A stretch of 64,000 nt of DNA from CBDATG01 sp965200145 (lineage in GTDB: Bacteria > Chloroflexota > Dehalococcoidia > Lucifugimonadales > Lucifugimonadaceae), in the NCBI GenBank assembly GCA_965200145.1, contig CBDATG010000002.1:496001-560000 (forward strand), read 5' to 3'. The position numbers were made by a program, and so were the translations under genes. A model generated the notes under the pieces. The model saw only the letters and a program-made list of their open reading frames with translations, did not search any database and had not been told where the DNA came from. Shown one piece after another: positions 51,298 to 60,126 of the stretch (the stretch's first letter is position 1; each line of letters opens with the position of its first letter).

Positions 51298-53322
51298 ATG
51301 ACTCTAGCTCTAGCACCTACATCTTTCGGCGACTTCAAGCTTGACCATGAATTCGTTCCGCGCGGCGATCAACCTAATGCAATCGCCCGCCTTGTGGAAG
51401 GGACGATCGAGCGCAATCTGAAGCATCAAACGCTGTTGGGCGTGACGGGTTCCGGCAAGACCTACACGATGGCGAACGTGATCGCGCGGGTGCAACGTCC
51501 GACGCTCGTGATCGCGCACAACAAGACCCTTGCGGCGCAACTCGCGACCGAGTTTCAAGAGTACTTCCCGCACAACTCGGTGCAGTACTTCGTCTCCTAC
51601 TACGACTACTACCAGCCGGAGGCGTACATACCGAGCTCAGATGTCTATATAGAGAAAGAGACGGACATTAACGAGGAGATAGACCGGTTACGCCATGCTG
51701 CGACGCGTGCGCTGATGACGAGGCGCGATGTGCTGATTGTTGCCAGCGTGTCCTGCATCTACGGCTTGGGCTCGCCGCAGGAGTACAGCCAGATCACGCT
51801 GAGTCTGCGAGTCGGCGATGAGCCAGGGATGCAGAAGGTTGTGCGCCGCCTGATTTCGATGTACTACGACCGCAACGACTTCGACCTGAGACGCGGTCGC
51901 TTCCGCGTTCGTGGCGATGTTCTGGAGGTGATGCCGGCAGATGAGGATATCGCGGTGCGAGTGGAGTTCTTCGGCGACGAGATTGAACGCATCACGCGGA
52001 TCGATCCGCTGACGGGCGAGGTGTTGAACGACTGCGTTCAGGAAGACATCTATCCCGGCAAACACTTCATCACGCCAGAAGAGGAGTTTGGCGATGCGCT
52101 GCGTGACATCGAGACAGAGCTGGACAAACAGCTAGTCGAGTTCCGCGAGCATGGCAAGTTGCTTGAGGCTGAGCGGCTTGAGCAACGCACGAACTTCGAT
52201 CTCGAGATGCTGAGGGAAACGGGCCACTGTGCGGGTATAGAGAACTACTCGCAACCGCTTGGCCGTCGCCCCGCGGGCTCGCCGCCGTGGACGTTGCTTG
52301 ATTACTTCCCGGACGACTACTTGCTGTTCATCGACGAGTCGCACATGACTTTACCGCAACTGCACGCGATGTTCCACGGTGAGATGGCGCGCAAAGACCA
52401 CCTGATTAATTACGGGTTCCGCCTGCCTTCTGCCCGCGATAACCGTCCGTTGCATTTTGAAGAGTTTGAAGACCGTGTCAATCAGGTCATTTTCGTGTCG
52501 GCGACACCTGGGCCGTACGAGTCGGACCATGAACAGCATCGGGTTGAGATGATCAACCGGCCGACAGGCCTGATTGATCCAGTGATTGAAATCGAGAAAC
52601 CGGAAGGGCAGATCGACGACCTGCTTGATCGCATCCAAGCTACAACGGCGAAGGGTCAACGGGTACTGGTGACAACGCTCACCAAGCGCATGGCAGAGGA
52701 TTTGGCAGACTACTTGCGTGAGTTCGGTGTCAAGGTGCACTACCTGCACTCCGAAATCGACACTCTGCAACGCGCCGAAATCATTCGCGACCTTAGGCTG
52801 GGCATCTACGACGTGGTAGTGGGCATCAACCTGTTACGCGAGGGCATTGACTTGCCTGAGGTGTCGCTCGTGGCGATCCTTGACGCTGATAAGGAAGGCT
52901 TCCTGCGGTCTGACACGTCGCTTATCCAGACTATCGGCAGGGCAGCGCGACACATCGACGGCAAGGTGGTGATGTACTGCTCGAAACTCACGGATTCAAT
53001 CAAGTGGGCCCTATCCGAGACAAATCGTCGGCGAGCGATCCAACGCGAGTACAACGTGCAGCACGGCATCGTCCCGCAGACGGTAGAGAAGAAGGTGAGC
53101 GACATCACGGAGAGGTTGCGTAGCTCTGATATGCGGATGGCGGAGGACTCGCCAGAGTACGTAACGCCGGCCGAAGAGCTGCCGAAGGATGAGCTGTTGC
53201 AGATAGTGAAGGACTTGGAGAAGCAGATGAAGCGCGCTGCGACGGAGCTGGAGTTCGAGGTAGCGGCGGGTCTGAGGGACCAGATAGTAGACCTGCGAAA
53301 GGTGCTGGCGGGTCGGGGGTGA
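51298..53322 (+). CDS. uvrB: Excinuclease ABC subunit UvrB
   Basis: 674 residues, the damage-verifying helicase of nucleotide excision repair. Walker A GVTGSGKTYT near residue 47, beta-hairpin region YYDYYQPEAYIP, FIDESH box, FVSATPGPYE, motif VI QTIGRAARH, and the C-terminal UVR domain (LEKQMKRAATELEFEVAAGLRD). The frame extends upstream to 51175 but the family start is MTLALAPTSFGDFKL. The first FN3 lipoprotein gene begins 3 bases after the stop, so they are probably one transcript. Confidence 0.97.
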   Translation: MTLALAPTSFGDFKLDHEFVPRGDQPNAIARLVEGTIERNLKHQTLLGVTGSGKTYTMANVIARVQRPTLVIAHNKTLAAQLATEFQEYFPHNSVQYFVSYYDYYQPEAYIPSSDVYIEKETDINEEIDRLRHAATRALMTRRDVLIVASVSCIYGLGSPQEYSQITLSLRVGDEPGMQKVVRRLISMYYDRNDFDLRRGRFRVRGDVLEVMPADEDIAVRVEFFGDEIERITRIDPLTGEVLNDCVQEDIYPGKHFITPEEEFGDALRDIETELDKQLVEFREHGKLLEAERLEQRTNFDLEMLRETGHCAGIENYSQPLGRRPAGSPPWTLLDYFPDDYLLFIDESHMTLPQLHAMFHGEMARKDHLINYGFRLPSARDNRPLHFEEFEDRVNQVIFVSATPGPYESDHEQHRVEMINRPTGLIDPVIEIEKPEGQIDDLLDRIQATTAKGQRVLVTTLTKRMAEDLADYLREFGVKVHYLHSEIDTLQRAEIIRDLRLGIYDVVVGINLLREGIDLPEVSLVAILDADKEGFLRSDTSLIQTIGRAARHIDGKVVMYCSKLTDSIKWALSETNRRRAIQREYNVQHGIVPQTVEKKVSDITERLRSSDMRMAEDSPEYVTPAEELPKDELLQIVKDLEKQMKRAATELEFEVAAGLRDQIVDLRKVLAGRG

Positions 53323-53325
53323 GTG

Positions 53326-55614
53326 ATGTGGAAGTGCAGAACGCGTTCAGTGGGATTGGTATGGCTCGCGGTAGCAACAGTAACCGTGGCGATGGCTGCG
53401 GCGTGTTACACAGTCGCTGACCCACACGCGGGATACGCAAACGCTGAGCCGGACGCGGGCTATGCCAAGCCCATCGATCCGACCACGCTCGGCGACATGA
53501 GCCGCGGCGTTGTCATCGATGGGATATGTCCGGCGGAGGTTGAGCCTATGACGGTTGCCTCTGATTCAGACAATTCCAACTGGGGCCACGACCGTGAGTT
53601 GCGCGCTATGGCTTACGCCGACAAGGTCGTTCTCAATTGGGAGGCGCCAGATGTGCCGAACCTGTCGGGTTACATAGTCGCCAGGGAACGGAATGGTTCT
53701 GATTTCGACGATCGTTTCCAGATTTTCCGGATGGAAGCGTTCGCGAGCATCGGGCAGCAGGAGGAATATGCCGACTCGGACGGTATTATGACGGCAACTT
53801 GGTACACATATCAAGTGTTTCCGCTTACAGCCGGAGGTATCGAAGCCCCCTCTGCGCCAGTGACGATTTGGACTCCGCCTGATGGTCCGCCGCCATCGCC
53901 GAGCTATGTCAACGCTAGCGTGAACTCCGACAGTGAGATCGGTATCGGAGTTAGATTCGGATTCCACGCATGGAAGAAGGGTGTCCGGATTGCTCGCCGA
54001 TCAGCCGGCGAATCGGAGTGGCGAATCGTCCATGAAGAGCCACAAGAAAACGGCCGAGACTACCATGTGGATGAACACCATTATTGGGCTGACGAACGCG
54101 TTGATGCTAGGTTGGCGCAGGAATATGCGGTGTGTGTTTCAAATGCGCACGGCTACGGACGGGCGACGCTAGCCGACGTTGCAGCCTATGCCAAGCCAGT
54201 GACAGTGCCGGTTGGACCTCCTCGTAACATCAGATCGGTCGTCTCCAGAAACCGTTTCGTTGTGTATTGGGACCCGCTTGACGACGAATCAGTGACCGGA
54301 TATGAGATGGAGCGAGACAAGGCGTGCTACATTGGCAGCGCCTACTGGGTTCATAGGATTTACGATCCGGCCGAGAACTTCGGGGCATGCCCGCTCGTAC
54401 TAGACCCCCCGCCTACGCACCGAGTTCGAGTGCGCGCTATGACGAAGGATGGACCTGGCCCGTGGTCGGACTACTTGGAAGTGGACACGTCATTTGATAA
54501 CCGAGACGATTCTGGAGATTCTCGACCAGAGATTGTGAGCCTGAACGCGAGCTACAATGCGGTTTACGCGGTCTGGGACGACGGTCGTGACGATGACGTT
54601 CATAATTGGATGCCCGGTCGAGACGACGAGTTACAACATCGGATACTCAGGCGTCGCGCCGGTCTCGACGAGGATTACCAGGCGCGCCTTTCATACGGAC
54701 ATTGGGTTGATCTGGACGACTTTGATTGGGAGGAGCATGCTCAATGGATGACGGACTGGGGATGGTACGACCACGATCTGCAACCTGACACGTTATACGA
54801 GTACACGGTGCAACTGAAGCGCGGCGAGACTGTCGAACCACCGTTAGAGCCGAAATTCATAAGGACAGACCCGCTGCCGTTGACGGAGGCTCGAAAGCCT
54901 ATCTATGTGCGAGACTTCAGGGCCACGCCGACCGCCCGCGGAATTCTGTTGACTTGGGACTTGCCGGAAGACCCTACGCTGACAGGCCTGCGGTTACTCT
55001 GGCATTGCGAAGGTCTTGGCAGTGCCAGTCATTGCGTCAGGAGTGGCCCAGTCTTATCGTCCGAAGCTACGAGTTATCTAGTCTTGGAGTACGACTATTA
55101 CCCGGAAGGTGAGTTCTGCTTCTGGATACAGCCGATCAACGACTACGGATTGCAATCCACTTGGGGGAACCCTGCGTGCGTTGATGGAAGCGAATTGTTG
55201 CACTGCCAAGAGTCCGACGAAGACATCCGTCGTCACGGAGGAGGCGAATACGGTTACGGAACTCATTTTGTAATCGCGCTACGAAATTGTGAAGTAGCGC
55301 GGGTGAAGGTAATACGACATGAACTCACCGCGGATGGTTTCGAGGTGACGAGATCACGACAGCAGTGCGCCTGGAGGTCCCACTCCGAACTGGGATGGGA
55401 GTCGCGGACGGATGTTTTGTCGTGGTGGTACATCGACGCTGACATCAAACCTGGCACATGGTACATCTACGAGATACGGCGGAAACTCCTAAACGGCGAG
55501 GAGTTGACGACATTCCACAGCAGGGTGATCCCTTCTTACTACATCATCGAGGATGATGGAGATTGGGACCCGTGCGTGCGTCCGGATCACCGGAGACTAT
55601 CAGGGTCACTATGA
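53326..55614 (+). CDS. FN3-repeat lipoprotein, copy 1
   Basis: 762 residues. N-terminal signal with lipobox-like AMAAAC (Cys near residue 27), then the shared segment RGVVIDGICPAEVEPMTV, then about six FN3-like modules (e.g. VVLNWEAPDVPNLSGYIVAR, WYTYQVFPLTAGG, GILLTWDLPEDPTLTGLRL, LYEYTVQLKRG). The end carries paired Cys and RHELTADGFEVTRSRQQCAW. Predicted surface lipoprotein for adhesion or polysaccharide interaction. First of four tandem paralogues; ATG 53326 (GTG 53323 also possible). Confidence 0.8.
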   Translation: MWKCRTRSVGLVWLAVATVTVAMAAACYTVADPHAGYANAEPDAGYAKPIDPTTLGDMSRGVVIDGICPAEVEPMTVASDSDNSNWGHDRELRAMAYADKVVLNWEAPDVPNLSGYIVARERNGSDFDDRFQIFRMEAFASIGQQEEYADSDGIMTATWYTYQVFPLTAGGIEAPSAPVTIWTPPDGPPPSPSYVNASVNSDSEIGIGVRFGFHAWKKGVRIARRSAGESEWRIVHEEPQENGRDYHVDEHHYWADERVDARLAQEYAVCVSNAHGYGRATLADVAAYAKPVTVPVGPPRNIRSVVSRNRFVVYWDPLDDESVTGYEMERDKACYIGSAYWVHRIYDPAENFGACPLVLDPPPTHRVRVRAMTKDGPGPWSDYLEVDTSFDNRDDSGDSRPEIVSLNASYNAVYAVWDDGRDDDVHNWMPGRDDELQHRILRRRAGLDEDYQARLSYGHWVDLDDFDWEEHAQWMTDWGWYDHDLQPDTLYEYTVQLKRGETVEPPLEPKFIRTDPLPLTEARKPIYVRDFRATPTARGILLTWDLPEDPTLTGLRLLWHCEGLGSASHCVRSGPVLSSEATSYLVLEYDYYPEGEFCFWIQPINDYGLQSTWGNPACVDGSELLHCQESDEDIRRHGGGEYGYGTHFVIALRNCEVARVKVIRHELTADGFEVTRSRQQCAWRSHSELGWESRTDVLSWWYIDADIKPGTWYIYEIRRKLLNGEELTTFHSRVIPSYYIIEDDGDWDPCVRPDHRRLSGSL

Positions 55615-57878
55615 TGAGAATCCTGGTGGTCATCCTGCTATTGCTGCTGGCTGTGGCTTGCGACTCGGTTGCGTCTACGGTTGATCGCGGATTCGATCTG
55701 GCCGTTGCGTCGCCAACGAACACGATTGGTGATGACTTGACCAAGCAGGACGCAACGGCTCCGGTCGCGCGAGCAACCGTTATGGGTCCGGTTCCAAGGG
55801 GAGAAGAGCGTGGCGTCGTGATCGACGGTTACTGTCCGGACGAAGTTGAGCCGGTCACTGTTCGAACGCGACATCACCCTGAGCAAACTGATGTGTGGGA
55901 ACTGCGCGCGACTGCGCACCATGGCAGGATAGTGCTTGAATGGGACGATCCACCCTATCAGGGAATTACGGGTTACGTCGTTGCTCGGCATTCAATGGTC
56001 CCAAGTTTAGATATGTATGGTCCGGATTGGCCCCGCATGGTGGAAGGTAGTGTGCGGACCTTCACGGTCGATGGTGGGCCCGGCAGACGTCAATGGGTCG
56101 ACGCGACAGATATTGAACCGAGCACACGATATCGGTACCGTGTCTTTCCAGTCACCCACAACCATTTCTGGTTTCCGACCAAGCCGCTCGACATCTCTTC
56201 ACTACCCGTTGAGAGGCCTTCGGCGCCGCTCATGGTCGGTGCGAGTTTCCCAGATGGGAGCTGGAACTCGCTGGCCGACTACGCCACGCTAGACCAGATT
56301 TATGGCATCATTCAATGCTCGAACTGCACCCTGCTACAAGTAGATTACCTATTCGAAGGGACACGCGCTGTCCGTATGAGGGTCCTGCGGCGTCAATCCG
56401 GCCATAAGGAATGGCGGGTCGTCCGCGACAACGTCCCACTTCGGTCAGGATCGACAACATGGTTGGATCAGGAGGCTGCTCGGGATAAGGACTTTGACTA
56501 CGCTATATGTCTGGCGAATCGGGCCGGCATCGGACCGGCGACGTTGATGAGCACAAGGCGTGGTTCTGATACTGAGGTCGTCAATGTTGGTCCTCCGTTG
56601 GATGTCAGCGTATCTCGTTCTGGCAATCACGCTACTGTGCATTGGACACCATCGACCGTCCATGCGATCAAGGGATACCATGTGGAACGGCAACCGCAAA
56701 ATCGGGATGATCGCTACAACCTGCACTTTTGGACTGGCGATAGGGCTCACAATTACGTCACTGTCGATGTGAGCTACCCAGATGTCAACCAACAGAGATT
56801 TCGAGTGCGAGCGTTCACGGCCGATGGCCCAGGGCCTTGGTCTGAATGGGTAGCGACCGATGCCGTGCACCACTCGGCGGTCCATGAGCGAACGCCAAAA
56901 CCCGAGATTGTGACGTTAACCGCGACGCACGACCAGGTGCACCTAGTGTGGCGCACCGAAGACTCGTTGGACGGACTGGATGTACGATACCTCCGCCGCC
57001 GGATCGGATCGGACCTGGGTTTCAGTGCTTACTGTCTCCTCAGTTGGGTCGGATTGGAAGAATTTAGCTGGGACCGCGCGTGCTCCAGCGAAAATGTTGG
57101 TTGGACGGACGATTACAACGTGCGTCCTGATACCGAGTACGAATACGTGGTGCAGACGAAACGCGGAGACGATGTGAGTCCGATGTCGGACCCAGTGTCG
57201 GTGCGCACCAGAGCAATCCCAACTCACGTCAAGCGTCCTCCATTGCAGTTGCATGACCTTGAGGGGATGCCCACAAGCGACGGTTTCCTGCTATCGTGGG
57301 AGCTGCCAGACGATCCGACGCTGGAGGGGATATGGGTTCTTGGCCATTCTGGTCAGGATGACGTCGTTGAGTTAGTCGGTCCGGTGGTGCTGCCGCCTGA
57401 TCAAACTGACTACCTGGTATTGACGCGTGGTTTCAGGCCCGAACTGTATCGGTATTGGTTCGACCTGTATACGTTCAATGAATACGGCACACAATCGGTT
57501 GCACAGCAACGTGCGAGTACCTCGGCGGCAGAGCTGACACATTGCCGCGCGACCCGGGAAGCCGTTATACGCGCGGACATAGGGCATCACCTGACGATTC
57601 GGTTCAGAGCGTGCGAAGAAACGAGCACGCGGGTCGTGCGACGCGAACTCACCGCTGACGGGTTGAAGGAAACAACGTTCGAGCAACCGTGCGCGTGGGT
57701 TCCGAGCGATCCGGTCATGCGCCGTGGATTTGACTACTTCGAAGGGACGCTGACTTGTGAGTACGAAGACTCTGGCGTACTGCCCGGCAGGTGGTATGTC
57801 TATGAGCTGACGCAGACGTTTGCGGACGGGCGGACTTCTACTACGCATCATGAGCTCATGACGCGTCCGATCCAGTGA
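55611..57878 (+). CDS. FN3-repeat lipoprotein, copy 2
   Basis: 755 residues. Lipobox LLAVAC after a short signal (MMRILVVILLLLLAVAC). Shared RGVVIDGYCPDEVEPVTVR, FN3-like modules IVLEWDDPPYQGITGYVVAR, VHLVWRTEDSLDGLDVRYLRRR, EYEYVVQTKRGDDVSPMSDP, FLLSWELPDDPTLEG, and the Cys-containing end RRELTADGLKETTFEQPCAW ... WYVYELTQTFADG. ATG at 55611 overlaps the previous stop by 4 bases (ATGA), implying coupled translation. Confidence 0.82.
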   Translation: MMRILVVILLLLLAVACDSVASTVDRGFDLAVASPTNTIGDDLTKQDATAPVARATVMGPVPRGEERGVVIDGYCPDEVEPVTVRTRHHPEQTDVWELRATAHHGRIVLEWDDPPYQGITGYVVARHSMVPSLDMYGPDWPRMVEGSVRTFTVDGGPGRRQWVDATDIEPSTRYRYRVFPVTHNHFWFPTKPLDISSLPVERPSAPLMVGASFPDGSWNSLADYATLDQIYGIIQCSNCTLLQVDYLFEGTRAVRMRVLRRQSGHKEWRVVRDNVPLRSGSTTWLDQEAARDKDFDYAICLANRAGIGPATLMSTRRGSDTEVVNVGPPLDVSVSRSGNHATVHWTPSTVHAIKGYHVERQPQNRDDRYNLHFWTGDRAHNYVTVDVSYPDVNQQRFRVRAFTADGPGPWSEWVATDAVHHSAVHERTPKPEIVTLTATHDQVHLVWRTEDSLDGLDVRYLRRRIGSDLGFSAYCLLSWVGLEEFSWDRACSSENVGWTDDYNVRPDTEYEYVVQTKRGDDVSPMSDPVSVRTRAIPTHVKRPPLQLHDLEGMPTSDGFLLSWELPDDPTLEGIWVLGHSGQDDVVELVGPVVLPPDQTDYLVLTRGFRPELYRYWFDLYTFNEYGTQSVAQQRASTSAAELTHCRATREAVIRADIGHHLTIRFRACEETSTRVVRRELTADGLKETTFEQPCAWVPSDPVMRRGFDYFEGTLTCEYEDSGVLPGRWYVYELTQTFADGRTSTTHHELMTRPIQ

Positions 57879-57893
57879 GTGGAGGGTAACCGA

Positions 57894-60122
57894 ATGCGCC
57901 CACTAGTGATAATCCCGCTGCTATTGCTGCTGGCCGTAGCATGTGACTCGGTCCACGAGGCGATTGAAAGCGGCTTCAATCTGGCCGTTGCCACGCGAGT
58001 CCCGACGCCAACTAACACGATCGATGACGACGTGCCCGAGCCGGTTACGACGACTCCAGTTGCGGAACCAACGGTTAGCGATCCGGCTCCAAGCGAAGAC
58101 GAGCGCGGCGTTGTGATTGATGGGCTTTGTCCGGCGGAGGTTGAGCCGGTCACTGTTCGAACGCGACATCACCCTGAGGACACCGAAGTTTGGGAAGTGC
58201 GCGGCACGGCGCATCAAGGAAGAATTGTGCTTGAGTGGGATGAACATACAGTGCCAGGAGTCACAGGTTACATCGTTACTCGGCATTCTAGCGAGGGTAG
58301 AGGCAAGGTGTTGGACGGTAGCGTGCGGACGTTTGCGGTCGATGCGGTTTCCAACGGCGGTGCATACGCCGACTCTACTGATATCGAGCCGAGAATCGAG
58401 TATCACTACCGCGTATTCCCTGTCACTGTTGGAGGCATAGCTTTTCCGTCCGAGCCTCTGGAAATCTGGTCGATTCCGGAGCGAAGTCCGACTGCTCCGA
58501 TCAAAGCTAGTGCGGGTTACTCCAACGGTGGCTGGCGACTGCGCGCCAACTATCCGTACCTCAAACCCGTTAACGGCATGAGAGTCTTGCGACGCGCATC
58601 TGGGGAGGCGCGATGGGAGATAGTCCACGACGAAATATCCCTGCCAGACAGCCATCATGCACACTTCCCAGGCTTCGGGTCTGACACATGGCGCGATGAA
58701 GACGTTAATCAGAGCACGGACTACGAATATGCAGTCTGCTTTGGCAACGCTGCTGGCATCGGCAGGGCAGTGTTGGTTGACGCGAGCCGCGTGGTTGAAC
58801 CCGAGACAGTCGGCATTGATCCGCCACGGGGTATCAAGGTTGTGAGATTCCCGTATTACATCACGGTCCACTGGACTCCTGTAGACGATACATCAGTCAC
58901 CGGATACCGAGTTGAACGCCTTCAGGTCAATGACGACGATATCCACCGCCTGCACTTCGGGACCTACGACAGGGCGGAAAACTACGTGACTATGAACACA
59001 TATTTCCCTAATGTCGCTGAAAGCAAGTTTCGAGTTCGATCAGTTACACGAGAAGGCAGAGGACCTTGGTCGGAATGGGTTGGGGTGAACATTGTTGACG
59101 CGGACGGAGACCGAGCGGAATTGTCTAAGCCGGAGTTCGTAACCGCAACTGCGACGCACAGCCTGGTGCATCTAGTTTGGCGCACTGAGGACTCGTTGGA
59201 CGGCCTGGATGTTCGATACCTCCGCCGACAGATTGGCACAGAAGATGAGTTCACCGCCTACGATTGCTTTGATTGGGTCAGCTTATCGGAGTTTAATTGG
59301 GATTGGACATGCGCGGGCCAATATGCCAGTTTCACAGACGAGTATGACGTACGTCCCGACACTGAATACGAATACATGGTGCAAACCAAGCGGGGCGACT
59401 TCGTAAGTCCGATGTCGGACCCGGTTTCCGTGCGCACCAGGGTCAATCCCAGCGTGGTTGAACGCCGCCCGCTGCCGGTATATGACCTAGAGGCGCTGCC
59501 AACAAGCGATGGCGTGTTGCTTACCTGGGAACTGCCAGATGACCCCACGCTGAAGGGGACTCTGCTGTGGGAGACGGAGCAAGACCACGACGTTAATACG
59601 CGTGGTCCGCCGGTGGTGTTGCCGCCTGATCAAACCAGCTACGTGGCATTGACGCGCGGTTTCAGACCTGAACCGTATCGTTATTGGTTTGATCTGGATA
59701 CCTTCAACGACTATGGAACGCAGGCAGTCGGATTGCAACGGACATATGCTTCCGCACCTGATATGTTGCATTGCCGTGCCACCACGGAAGAGGTTATGCA
59801 CGCGGACAACGCGCATCACCTCACGATTCGTTTCAGGGCATGTGATGAGACCAGCACGCATGTCATCAGACGCGAACTTACGGCCGACGGTTTCGAGGTC
59901 TCGGAGGTCAACCGGCCATGCACATGGCATCCAAGTGAGGTCGCGACAAATTACCGCGGATTTGACCACTTCGGGGGAACGCTGAAGTGCGAGTACGATG
60001 ACACCAGCGTAAAGCCCGGCATGTGGTATGTGTATGAACTGACGCAGACGCTCGAGGATGGGCGCATGTTTAAGTCGCATCATGAGATTCTGACGTATCC
60101 GCGCGTTGATGGCGGAGGGTAA
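57894..60122 (+). CDS. FN3-repeat lipoprotein, copy 3
   Basis: 742 residues, the closest relative of copy 2 in the array. Signal MRPLVIIPLLLLLAVAC with lipobox. A Thr/Pro-rich spacer follows (TPTNTIDDDVPEPVTTTP), then RGVVIDGLCPAEVEPVTVR and FN3-like modules as in copy 2 (VHLVWRTEDSLDGLDVRYLR, VLLTWELPDDPTLKG). GGAGG 8 bases before the ATG; this junction sequence (GGAGGGTAACCGAATG and following 20 bases) is repeated before copy 4. Confidence 0.82.
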   Translation: MRPLVIIPLLLLLAVACDSVHEAIESGFNLAVATRVPTPTNTIDDDVPEPVTTTPVAEPTVSDPAPSEDERGVVIDGLCPAEVEPVTVRTRHHPEDTEVWEVRGTAHQGRIVLEWDEHTVPGVTGYIVTRHSSEGRGKVLDGSVRTFAVDAVSNGGAYADSTDIEPRIEYHYRVFPVTVGGIAFPSEPLEIWSIPERSPTAPIKASAGYSNGGWRLRANYPYLKPVNGMRVLRRASGEARWEIVHDEISLPDSHHAHFPGFGSDTWRDEDVNQSTDYEYAVCFGNAAGIGRAVLVDASRVVEPETVGIDPPRGIKVVRFPYYITVHWTPVDDTSVTGYRVERLQVNDDDIHRLHFGTYDRAENYVTMNTYFPNVAESKFRVRSVTREGRGPWSEWVGVNIVDADGDRAELSKPEFVTATATHSLVHLVWRTEDSLDGLDVRYLRRQIGTEDEFTAYDCFDWVSLSEFNWDWTCAGQYASFTDEYDVRPDTEYEYMVQTKRGDFVSPMSDPVSVRTRVNPSVVERRPLPVYDLEALPTSDGVLLTWELPDDPTLKGTLLWETEQDHDVNTRGPPVVLPPDQTSYVALTRGFRPEPYRYWFDLDTFNDYGTQAVGLQRTYASAPDMLHCRATTEEVMHADNAHHLTIRFRACDETSTHVIRRELTADGFEVSEVNRPCTWHPSEVATNYRGFDHFGGTLKCEYDDTSVKPGMWYVYELTQTLEDGRMFKSHHEILTYPRVDGGG

Positions 60123-60126
60123 CCGA

